DNA of 16,972 bases, taken from Lachnoclostridium sp. UBA7097. GTDB lineage: Bacteria > Bacillota > Clostridia > Lachnospirales > Lachnospiraceae. Both the position numbers and the translations under genes were made by a program. Location: positions 12,898 to 29,869 of the forward strand of contig DKYP01000116.1 in the NCBI GenBank assembly GCA_002499945.1, written 5' to 3'. A model generated the notes under the pieces. That model ran no database searches. It was given only the letters and a program-made list of their open reading frames with translations, and was not told where the DNA came from. Shown here in pieces: positions 1-6,380 of the stretch (its first letter is position 1; each line of letters begins with the position of its first letter).

Positions 1-23
1 CAGGGGCGGCATGGGGGATTAAT

Positions 24-2012
24 ATGAAAACAGGCAGGCCAGTGCGTAAGGGAACAGGGATAACGGTAAAACTGGCATCTGCTATTATTGTAACTGTGGT
101 TATAGTAATATCTGCACTGCTGGCAGTAGTATACAGGCAGATGTCGGATGCCCTGCTGGAAAAAAGCGGGGATTTAATCCAGGCAGCCACTGACAGTACA
201 ATACAGGAAACAAGGAGCTGGATGAACAGGACACTGACAATGCTTGAAATGCAGCGGGATACAATAGAATATGAAGATATGGATATACGCCGCCTGAAAA
301 GGTATATACGCCATACTGCAGGCCAGAATGAAGCTTATCCTGCCGGATTGTATGTGGCACTGGCAGATGGTTCACTATACCATGCCTCATTTATACCAGG
401 ACCGGATTTTGATGCGCTTGCCAAGAGCTGGTACCAGGATGGAATACAGTCAGAGGATTTTATCCTTGGGGATGTGTATTTTGATGAGGACAGCCAGTCT
501 TATGTAGTAGGGGCTTCAGGCATGTTAAAGACAGCTAGTGGTGAAGTGCGTGGTGTTGCGGCGGCAGATGTATACCTGGATTCCATTTCTGATATTGTAA
601 GCGGTACCAGACTTGAAGAAACAGGTGGTATTTTTCTTGTGGATACCAGGACAGATACAATTATTGGACACCGTGATAATGAGATAACAGGCAAGGGGCT
701 TGGAAGCATTAATGAAGGCATGTATGCTTATGCTGATAAACAGATTAGAGATGGGAAGAGGGAACTTTCCATATATGATAATACATATATACAGGTAGCG
801 GACGTCCCGGGCAGTGACTGGGTGGCAGTGGCGTATGTATCACGTACAGAGGTACTGCATGAGCTGCTTAAACTCACCAGGTATATGGTGGCAGTAATGG
901 TATTTGCAGTAATCCTTATGGCGCTTCTTATAATATTCCTGGTAAAGCGCATTATTGGAAGGCCGGTAAAAGAACTTAGCTATGTAGCCACACAGATTGC
1001 AGAGGGAAAACTTGAACAGGCCATACATTACCAGTCAAAGGACGAACTTGGTGTGCTGGCGTATGATTTCAACCAGGTTACAATACGGCTCAGGGAATAT
1101 GTAAAATATATTGATGAAATTTCAGGGAAGCTTAAGGAAATTGCATCAGGGAACCTGGCTTTTACACTGGAAAATGATTATAATGGTGAATTTGAGAAAA
1201 TCAAGGTTTCACTGGAGGAGATTTCCCGCTCACTGAATGGCATTATGGGACAGCTTGATACTACATCAAGGGAAGTGGCAGCCGGGGCAGAACAGGTTTC
1301 AAACGGTGCCATGGCATTATCACAGGGTTCCATACAGCAGGCGGCTTCAGTAGAAACACTGGCGGGGCATATTAAATTTATGTCTGGCAGCATTAACCAG
1401 ACCGCACAAAACGCACAGGAAGCAAGCCATATTTCACAGGAAGTCAGAAGCAGCCTTTTAAAAAGTAATGATAAAATGCAGCATATGGAAATAGTTATAC
1501 AGAAAACCAGTGATAAGTCCAGCCAAATCCACCGTATTGTCAAAACCATTGAAGATATCGCATTCCAGACAAATATACTGGCTTTAAATGCCTCGGTGGA
1601 AGCTTCACGTGCTGGTGAAGCTGGAAAAGGGTTTGCAGTAGTCGCTGGCGAAGTCAGGACACTTGCTGCAAAATCTTCAGAAGCTGCACAGGAAACATCC
1701 GGCCTGCTTGGCGAAACAGTAAGTTATATGGAAGAGGGGCTGGTTGAAGCAAAAGATACAGCAAATTCAATTCTGGTGGCAGTAAAACAGGCGGAGAAAA
1801 TGGACAGCCTTGTAAGCCATATAGCAGAACATACAAAAAAACAGGCAGAAGATGCTAAAGAAATTACTGCCGGGACAGAACAGATTTCAAGCGTTGTACA
1901 GACTAACGCATCAACAGCAGAAAAAAGTGCTGCTGCCAGTGAAGAATTATCGGGACAGGCAGAGATGCTAAAAAGTTTAGTAAGCAGGTTTAAATTAAAG
2001 AACCAGGGATAG
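24..2012 (+). CDS. Methyl-accepting chemotaxis protein with dCache sensor
   Basis: A 662-residue chemoreceptor that would sense an extracellular ligand and control the CheA kinase. Visible order: short basic N-terminus, membrane helix at about residues 15-38, an extracytoplasmic region (about 40-285) with the pattern of a double Cache domain (a SWYQDG segment and a GVAAADVYLD segment), second membrane helix at about 287-309, HAMP at about 310-362, a second HAMP-like stretch around 365-410, then a long coiled-coil signalling domain. The conserved hairpin tip, beginning EDIAFQTNILALNASVEASR, starts at residue 510. There is no CheR-docking pentapeptide at the C-terminus. The start is supported by GGGGGA at 13-18. 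The ligand cannot be told from sequence. It is followed by a repeat element and then fba, and seems to be transcribed alone. Confidence 0.95.
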   Translation: MKTGRPVRKGTGITVKLASAIIVTVVIVISALLAVVYRQMSDALLEKSGDLIQAATDSTIQETRSWMNRTLTMLEMQRDTIEYEDMDIRRLKRYIRHTAGQNEAYPAGLYVALADGSLYHASFIPGPDFDALAKSWYQDGIQSEDFILGDVYFDEDSQSYVVGASGMLKTASGEVRGVAAADVYLDSISDIVSGTRLEETGGIFLVDTRTDTIIGHRDNEITGKGLGSINEGMYAYADKQIRDGKRELSIYDNTYIQVADVPGSDWVAVAYVSRTEVLHELLKLTRYMVAVMVFAVILMALLIIFLVKRIIGRPVKELSYVATQIAEGKLEQAIHYQSKDELGVLAYDFNQVTIRLREYVKYIDEISGKLKEIASGNLAFTLENDYNGEFEKIKVSLEEISRSLNGIMGQLDTTSREVAAGAEQVSNGAMALSQGSIQQAASVETLAGHIKFMSGSINQTAQNAQEASHISQEVRSSLLKSNDKMQHMEIVIQKTSDKSSQIHRIVKTIEDIAFQTNILALNASVEASRAGEAGKGFAVVAGEVRTLAAKSSEAAQETSGLLGETVSYMEEGLVEAKDTANSILVAVKQAEKMDSLVSHIAEHTKKQAEDAKEITAGTEQISSVVQTNASTAEKSAAASEELSGQAEMLKSLVSRFKLKNQG

Positions 2013-2017
2013 CGGGC

Positions 2018-2044
2018 AAGTTCTTTAATTGCAGGACTTTATTA
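2018..2044 (+). terminator. Weak candidate terminator after the chemoreceptor gene
   Basis: AAGTTCT at 2018-2024 can pair with AGGACTT at 2033-2039 (7 bp with one G-U), followed by a short T-rich run. The stem is weak. The inverted-repeat element just downstream may contribute a stronger fold. Confidence 0.35.
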
Positions 2045-2047
2045 AAC

Positions 2048-2119
2048 GGCTGGCAATTCTAAATGTGCTTCCAATGAACAAGCTTTGGTTTGTAAAGGGA
2101 CACTTTGGAATTGCCAGCC
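2048..2119. repeat. Small inverted-repeat element, short copy (copy 1)
   Basis: A 72-bp sequence bounded by imperfect inverted arms: GGCTGGCAATTCTAAATGTG (2048-2067) and CACTTTGGAATTGCCAGCC (2101-2119). The same arm sequences bound a 146-bp element at 11283-11428. The left arm here, with the following CTTCCAATGAAC, best matches the reverse complement of the right arm there (CTTTCAATGGAC), so this copy is inverted relative to the other and lacks about 75 bp of interior. It has no coding capacity and could fold as one hairpin in RNA. Confidence 0.8.
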
Positions 2120-2257
2120 ACTTGTTTTCAATAAAAAATAGTGAACTTAAAAAATTTCTTATTCCATTTTTGCCCGGAATGGTATATAATGGATTTGATT
2201 TATATGTTACGGCTTCACGGGTGTGGGGCTTATAAAGAGATTGGAGGTTATAATATT
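2120..2257 (+). promoter_or_regulatory. Leader/promoter region of fba
   Basis: AT-rich 138-bp gap. A perfect TATAAT lies at 2185-2190, but I see no convincing -35 at 16-19 bp, so the promoter is only suggested. GGAGG at 2243-2247 is the ribosome binding site for the aldolase. Confidence 0.3.
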
Positions 2258-3121
2258 ATGTTAGTATCAGCTAAAGAGATGCTTACCAAAGCTAAAGCTG
2301 GCAAGTACGCAGTAGGCCAGTTTAATATTAACAACCTGGAGTGGACAAAGTCCATTTTACAGACAGCACAGGAACTCAATTCACCTGTTATCTTAGGTGT
2401 ATCTGAGGGTGCCGGCAAGTATATGTGCGGCTACAAGACAGTAGTGGGCATGGTTAATGGCATGTTAGAGGAATTAAATATAACTGTACCTGTAGCGCTC
2501 CACCTTGACCATGGTTCATTTGAAGGTGCAAAGGCTTGCATCAATGCAGGTTTTTCATCAATTATGTTTGATGGCTCACATTATCCTATTGAAGAGAACA
2601 TTGAAAAGACTAAACAGTTAGTAAATGCCTGTGATATCCTCGGGCTTTCACTTGAAGCAGAAGTTGGTTCAATAGGCGGCGAAGAAGACGGTGTAATTGG
2701 CGCTGGTGAGTGTGCAGACCCTGAAGAATGCAAGATGATTGCAGACCTTGGTGTTACAATGCTTGCAGCAGGCATTGGCAATATCCACGGCAAATATCCT
2801 GATAACTGGAAGGGGCTCAGTTTTGAAACACTTGATGCAGTACAGGCTAAGACAGGGGACATGCCTCTTGTACTTCATGGAGGCACAGGTATTCCTGCCG
2901 ATATGATTAAGAAAGCTATTTCACTTGGTGTTGCCAAGATTAATGTTAATACAGAGTGCCAGCTTTCATTCCAGGAGGCTACACGTAAGTATATTGAGGA
3001 AGGCAAAGACCAGCAGGGCAAGGGATTTGACCCACGTAAGCTTTTAGCTCCTGGTGCGGAAGCTATCAAGGCTACTGTAAAAGAAAAGATGGAACTCTTT
3101 GGTTCAGTTGGAAAGGCTTAA
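2258..3121 (+). CDS. fba: Class II fructose-1,6-bisphosphate aldolase
   Basis: Encodes 287 residues and cleaves fructose-1,6-bisphosphate to glyceraldehyde-3-phosphate and dihydroxyacetone phosphate in glycolysis, or the reverse in gluconeogenesis, in the cytoplasm. Family marks: the zinc/catalytic HLDHGS segment at about residue 81-86, GIGNIHGKY carrying a metal-binding histidine, LVLHGGTGIP, and KINVNTECQ near the C-terminus for phosphate binding. The reading frame is open upstream to 2141, but the start is placed at 2258 because GGAGG sits 10 bases before that ATG and the protein then begins MLVSAKEML, typical of the family. The longer version adds 39 unrelated hydrophobic residues. It is monocistronic, with a strong terminator downstream. 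Related aldolases (tagatose-bisphosphate) share the fold, but the length and motifs favour fructose-bisphosphate. Confidence 0.95.
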   Translation: MLVSAKEMLTKAKAGKYAVGQFNINNLEWTKSILQTAQELNSPVILGVSEGAGKYMCGYKTVVGMVNGMLEELNITVPVALHLDHGSFEGAKACINAGFSSIMFDGSHYPIEENIEKTKQLVNACDILGLSLEAEVGSIGGEEDGVIGAGECADPEECKMIADLGVTMLAAGIGNIHGKYPDNWKGLSFETLDAVQAKTGDMPLVLHGGTGIPADMIKKAISLGVAKINVNTECQLSFQEATRKYIEEGKDQQGKGFDPRKLLAPGAEAIKATVKEKMELFGSVGKA

Positions 3122-3171
3122 TAAGACAGGTTAGTTAAGTTAAGATTAAGGCGGGGCTATTCCTGCCTGGT

Positions 3172-3202
3172 AAAAGCGCAAGCCATATTGACTTGCGCTT
3201 TT
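3172..3202 (+). terminator. Rho-independent terminator of fba
   Basis: AAAAGCGCAAG (3172-3182) and CTTGCGCTTTT (3192-3202) form a perfect 11-bp stem with a 9-base loop. The terminal Ts and the flanking As would let it work in both directions. Confidence 0.85.
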
Positions 3203-3259
3203 AGCTTATCCGGTGGATATCCTTATAAGTTATAAGTAAAAATATATAATGGAGGTTAC

Positions 3260-3757
3260 ATGGAAAAAAAAGAATTTTTAGATATTCTTAGAGAAAGCCT
3301 TGCAGGCAATGTGCCTGTATCTGAAGTAGAGGAAAATATCCGTTATTATAAAGATTATATTGAAAATGAAGCAGAATCTGAGGAGGAAGCACTAAAACAG
3401 CTTGGCGACCCGCACCTGATTGCAAGAACTATAATAGACAGTTTCAAGGCTTCAAAAGGGCCTATGGCAGATTTTTATACAGAACAGGCGAGGAATGAAT
3501 ATAGCAATAGTGTTTTTGATGAAGATGCAGATAGTAGTGAAGACAATGATAATATAGAATATAAATATAAGGCAGAATTTGGACATAAAATGAAATGGTA
3601 TGAGAAACTTGTATTAATTCTTTTTGCTATTGGTATAATTTTATTAGTCCTGTTTATTGGAAGGATTGCATTAGCTATTGTCTTCCGTATTGTTATACCG
3701 GTTATTCTGTTATTTTTAATTATAAAGTTTATAACTGATTATTTCAGGAGAGGTTGA
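3260..3757 (+). CDS. DUF1700/HAAS-domain membrane protein
   Basis: A 165-residue protein of unknown precise role. The N-terminal 60 residues, with EFLDILRESL, the NIRYYKDYIE helix and ALKQLGDPHLIARTI, match the HAAS (DUF1700) helical domain. That domain is known in other Firmicutes next to PadR-type regulators or in membrane-associated signalling proteins. An acidic linker (about 70-110) follows, then two hydrophobic helices (about 119-139 and 142-160) and a basic FRRG end, so it is probably a membrane protein with its N-terminus in the cytoplasm. GGAGG at 3251-3255 supports the start. No PadR gene is adjacent, which is the usual partner, so its partner is unclear. The likely tgt promoter overlaps its stop codon. 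Confidence 0.8.
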   Translation: MEKKEFLDILRESLAGNVPVSEVEENIRYYKDYIENEAESEEEALKQLGDPHLIARTIIDSFKASKGPMADFYTEQARNEYSNSVFDEDADSSEDNDNIEYKYKAEFGHKMKWYEKLVLILFAIGIILLVLFIGRIALAIVFRIVIPVILLFLIIKFITDYFRRG

Positions 3758-3783
3758 CAGGATATGGCATATAATGGTATTAT
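3754..3783 (+). promoter_or_regulatory. Promoter of tgt-yajC
   Basis: Perfect TTGACA at 3754-3759, an 18-bp spacer, and TATTAT at 3778-3783 preceded by TGG (extended -10). The -35 box overlaps the stop codon of the HAAS gene (TGA, 3755-3757). The start site would fall near 3790, giving a leader of about 24 bases before tgt. Confidence 0.65.
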
Positions 3784-3813
3784 CCTTAATTAAAGCGGGA
3801 GAAATGAGGTAAT

Positions 3814-4947
3814 ATGTATAAAGTATTATGTAAAGACGGGAATGCAAGAAGAGGGCAGCTTGAAACGGTACACGGCACTATACAGACACCTGTATTTATG
3901 AATGTAGGGACAGATGGTGCAATGAAAGGGGCTGTTTCCACACAGGATTTACAGGAAATAAAGACACAGGTTGTGCTTTGCAACACATACCACCTGCATG
4001 TAAGGCCTGGTGATGGCATTGTTAAGGATATGGGCGGTATCCGCAGGTTTATGGCATGGGATAAGCCTGTGCTTACTGATTCAGGAGGTTTCCAGGTGTT
4101 TTCACTGGCAGGCCTCCGGAAGATTAAAGAAGAAGGCGTATATTTTAATTCACATATTGACGGCAGGAAGATTTTTATGGGACCTGAGGAAAGTATGCAG
4201 ATACAGTCCAATATTGCCTCTACAATAGCCATGGCATTTGATGAGTGCCCGCCGCATCCTGCTACAAGGGAATATATGCAAAACTCTGTAGACAGGACGC
4301 TCCGGTGGCTTGTGCGCTGTAAAAAAGAGATGGAAAGGCTTAACAGCCTTGATACAACCATTAACAGGTCACAGCTTCTCTTTGGTATTAACCAGGGAGG
4401 GACTTTTGAAGATATAAGGATAGAACATGCAAAGAGAATAACAGAACTGGAACTTGATGGTTATGCGCTTGGCGGGCTTGCTGTTGGCGAGAGCCATGAG
4501 GAGATGTATAATATAATAGAAAAAACTGTGCCATACCTCCCGCAGGACAAGCCGGTGTATCTTATGGGGGTGGGCACTCCTGCTAATATACTTGAAGCAG
4601 TGGAGCGCGGGGTGGATTTCTTTGACTGTGTTTATCCTGCAAGGAACGGACGGCACGGGCACGCCTATACTAATTATGGAAAGCTTAATCTTTTAAATAA
4701 ACAGTATGAGCTTGATGAAAGGCCGCTTGATGGAACATGCGGGTGTCCTGTATGCAGGACATACAGCCGTGCTTATATAAGGCATCTTTTAAAGGCAAAG
4801 GAAATGCTGGGTTTAAGGCTTATGGTTACACATAACCTTTATTTTTATAACACACTTATGGAAGAGATACGTGATGCAATAGAAAAAGGCTGTTATAAAG
4901 AATATAAGAATAAAAAATTGGAAAACCTTAAGGAGGATTTAAAATGA
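3814..4947 (+). CDS. tgt: tRNA-guanine transglycosylase (queuine/preQ1)
   Basis: 377 residues. Exchanges the wobble guanine of tRNAs with GUN anticodons for preQ1 in queuosine synthesis; cytoplasmic. The catalytic-region aspartate lies in LTDSGGFQVFSL (D89), and the nucleophile is D271 in FDCVYPARNGRHGHAYT. The zinc site is complete: C309, C311, C314 (CGCPVC) and H340 (VTHN). GINQGG and LGGLAVGE substrate-pocket segments are present. The nucleophile motif reads PARNGRHG where better-known enzymes have PTRNARNG; this appears lineage-type rather than damaging. GGGAG/GAGGT precede the start. Its TGA overlaps the yajC ATG by 4 bases, so the two are translationally coupled. Full family length. Confidence 0.97.
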   Translation: MYKVLCKDGNARRGQLETVHGTIQTPVFMNVGTDGAMKGAVSTQDLQEIKTQVVLCNTYHLHVRPGDGIVKDMGGIRRFMAWDKPVLTDSGGFQVFSLAGLRKIKEEGVYFNSHIDGRKIFMGPEESMQIQSNIASTIAMAFDECPPHPATREYMQNSVDRTLRWLVRCKKEMERLNSLDTTINRSQLLFGINQGGTFEDIRIEHAKRITELELDGYALGGLAVGESHEEMYNIIEKTVPYLPQDKPVYLMGVGTPANILEAVERGVDFFDCVYPARNGRHGHAYTNYGKLNLLNKQYELDERPLDGTCGCPVCRTYSRAYIRHLLKAKEMLGLRLMVTHNLYFYNTLMEEIRDAIEKGCYKEYKNKKLENLKEDLK

Positions 4948-5255
4948 ATTTAGTATTATTAACTGGTGGCGGTACACAGGGTCTTTTAAGCATAGTTGTT
5001 GTATATGCTGTTGTAATTGGTGTATTCTGGTTTTTTGCAATAAGGCCGCAGAAGAAGCAGCAGAAAGAGCATGACGCACTTATAACAACACTTGAAGTTG
5101 GTGACAGCATACTTACGACAAGTGGGTTCTTTGGCGTAGTAATAGATATAATGGAAGAAGTTGTTATTGTAGAGTTTGGCAACAATAAAAACTGCCGTAT
5201 CCCAATGAAGAAAGAAAATATAGTGGAAATAGATAAACAGAGCAGTGAAAAATGA
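4944..5255 (+). CDS. yajC: YajC, Sec translocase accessory subunit
   Basis: 103 residues: short N-terminus, one membrane helix at about 14-33 ending FFAIRPQKKQQKEH, then a soluble YajC domain with LEVGDSILTTSGFFG and a VIVEFG strand. YajC associates with SecDF at the SecYEG channel. The start overlaps the tgt stop (ATGA), and the ribosome binding site AAGGAGG (4929-4935) lies inside tgt. In many bacteria yajC is followed by secD-secF; here secD is about 10.8 kb downstream. A strong terminator lies 23 bases past its stop, inside the converging araC-type gene. Confidence 0.95.
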   Translation: MNLVLLTGGGTQGLLSIVVVYAVVIGVFWFFAIRPQKKQQKEHDALITTLEVGDSILTTSGFFGVVIDIMEEVVIVEFGNNKNCRIPMKKENIVEIDKQSSEK

Positions 5256-5265
5256 CAATAAAGGT

Positions 5266-6141
5266 TTATAATGATTTGCGGTATATTCTTGGAGATATGC
5301 CGTATTTTTTTTTGAAAAGACGGTTAAAATATGAGAGGTTAGTAAAACCAGTTTCATAGGATATTTCCAGGACAGGTTTATCTGTAGTAGAAAGAAGTGT
5401 ACATGCAGAAGAAAGCCTGTAACCATTAAGGTATTCTGTAAATGTACATCCCATATGTGTTTTAAAGAATTTCATAAAATGTGATGTGCTGAAACCTGCT
5501 GCATGGGCAGCATCAGAAGGAGTTAGCTGTTCACTGTGGTGTATATAGATATAACAAAGTATTTCTTTTAATTTTGCCGCCTGCCGGTTTACTGGCTTTC
5601 TGGAGTTAATGTCAATAAGGTTTGTAAAAAGCAGTGAAAAGAAATGGAACAGGCTGCCCTTAATTCCAAGTTCATGGCCAGGTGCAGGGGCAGAGCGTAA
5701 TTTGTCTATGTAGTCAATACATGAATAAAGCTGGTTGTAAATATCAAAAGATTTATTAATATGTACAGGAAATACGAAATTATTTTCAAAAAAAGGGCGC
5801 AGTAACCCAGATGTGCAATAATCCTGTCCGTTGCCATACAAAAGCCCGGGTGAGAAGAGTATATTTTCATATTCCATATAGTTATCTTCATGCTGGCTGA
5901 TGGAATGGAGCTGGCCAGGAAGTACAAGGATAATATCCCCTGCCAGTACAGTATATGGCTGTAAATCAACAAATATCCTGCCACAGCCTTTTTTAATAAT
6001 TATAAGTTCTGTTTCCTCATGCCAGTGTGTATTTACATGGGTAAAATCAAGGGGGATTGTACACAGGTATGTATTATATGGAAAGTTTTCAGATACATGG
6101 GACTTTTTTTCATGGTAGTATTCATAATCAGGGCTGTTCAT
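5266..6141 (-). CDS. AraC-family regulator with cupin sensor domain
   Basis: 291 residues. The N-terminal half (about 30-115) has a cupin-like sugar/effector domain: HVNTHWHEETELIII, then GDIILVLPGQLHSI. The C-terminal ~100 residues hold the two helix-turn-helix units of the AraC/XylS family: SDAAHAAGFSTSHFMKFFK, and ISYETGFTNLSYFNRLFKKK followed by YGISPRIYR. Such proteins usually sense a small molecule, often a sugar, and activate nearby genes. It is transcribed away from glgP across a 239-bp intergenic region, so glgP is a plausible target; this is inference. The start is supported by AAAGGA 8 bases upstream. It converges on yajC with only 10 bases between stop codons. Confidence 0.9.
   Translation of the reverse strand: MNSPDYEYYHEKKSHVSENFPYNTYLCTIPLDFTHVNTHWHEETELIIIKKGCGRIFVDLQPYTVLAGDIILVLPGQLHSISQHEDNYMEYENILFSPGLLYGNGQDYCTSGLLRPFFENNFVFPVHINKSFDIYNQLYSCIDYIDKLRSAPAPGHELGIKGSLFHFFSLLFTNLIDINSRKPVNRQAAKLKEILCYIYIHHSEQLTPSDAAHAAGFSTSHFMKFFKTHMGCTFTEYLNGYRLSSACTLLSTTDKPVLEISYETGFTNLSYFNRLFKKKYGISPRIYRKSL
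5278..5313 (+). terminator. Terminator of tgt-yajC inside the convergent regulator gene
   Basis: GCGGTATAT (5278-5286) pairs with ATATGCCGT (5295-5303), 9 bp including two G-U pairs, with an 8-base loop, followed by nine Ts at 5305-5313. On the other strand these bases encode the last residues of the AraC-type regulator (KKKYGISPRIYRK); the T run is the reverse of its lysine codons. Confidence 0.8.
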
Positions 6142-6174
6142 ATGTACACATCCTTTTTATAATAATTTGATAGT

Positions 6175-6204
6175 ATTGTACCACTTTTAGAAACTATTGT
6201 GCAA
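6175..6204 (-). promoter_or_regulatory. Candidate promoter of the AraC-type regulator
   Basis: On the minus strand, TTGCAC (6204-6199), an 18-bp spacer and TACAAT (6180-6175). The start site would be about 27 bases before the ATG, leaving a short leader with the AAAGGA site. Confidence 0.5.
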
Positions 6205-6226
6205 GATAAAAACACCAAAATGCAAT

Positions 6227-6232
6227 TATAAT
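6227..6232 (+). promoter_or_regulatory. Possible -10 box for glgP
   Basis: Perfect TATAAT on the + strand, back-to-back with the divergent regulator promoter and just before the structured leader. No good -35 lies at 16-19 bp, which would fit a promoter needing an activator such as the adjacent AraC-type protein. Confidence 0.35.
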
Positions 6233-6244
6233 ATAAACAGTTAA

Positions 6245-6366
6245 AAGATTGAAAAATCATTCTAAGGCTGCAAAAAACGCACCCCAAGAATGATTACGGT
6301 TTCAATCTTGGAAAAACGCAAGAGCAGCGTTTTTTATTACTTTTTATGCTGCCCCAAAGGCGGCGG
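6245..6366 (+). ncRNA. Structured leader RNA of glgP, possible attenuator or riboswitch
   Basis: A perfect 10-bp outer stem (AAGATTGAAA 6245-6254 with TTTCAATCTT 6300-6309) encloses, across a 1x5 internal loop, a perfect 8-bp stem (ATCATTCT 6256-6263 with AGAATGAT 6287-6294). Its 23-base apical region contains AAAAAACGC (6272-6280). Directly after the outer stem, AAAAACGC (6312-6319) can pair with GCGTTTTT (6327-6334) as a terminator-like hairpin with a T run. The same GCGTTTTTT can instead pair with 6272-6280, which would break the nested fold. A third hairpin (GCTGCC 6348-6353 with GGCGGC 6359-6364) lies just before the GGAGG of glgP. I cannot match it to a riboswitch class I know. Confidence 0.55.
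6312..6335 (+). terminator. Terminator-like hairpin in the glgP leader
   Basis: AAAAACGC / GCGTTTTT stem with a 7-base loop, ending in six Ts at 6330-6335. The GC core is only 3 bp and most Ts are within the stem, so termination may be partial or conditional. It lies 46 bases before the glgP start. Confidence 0.5.
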
Positions 6367-6380
6367 AATGGAGGATTATT

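Noticed and set aside
2141..2257. 39-residue N-terminal extension of the aldolase frame
   Set aside because: No ribosome binding site at the upstream ATG; the extension does not resemble the family, while GGAGG precedes the ATG at 2258.
3754..3775. TTGACA followed by TATAAT before tgt
   Set aside because: The spacer is only 10 bp. The TATTAT at 3778-3783, 18 bp from the same TTGACA, is the better -10.
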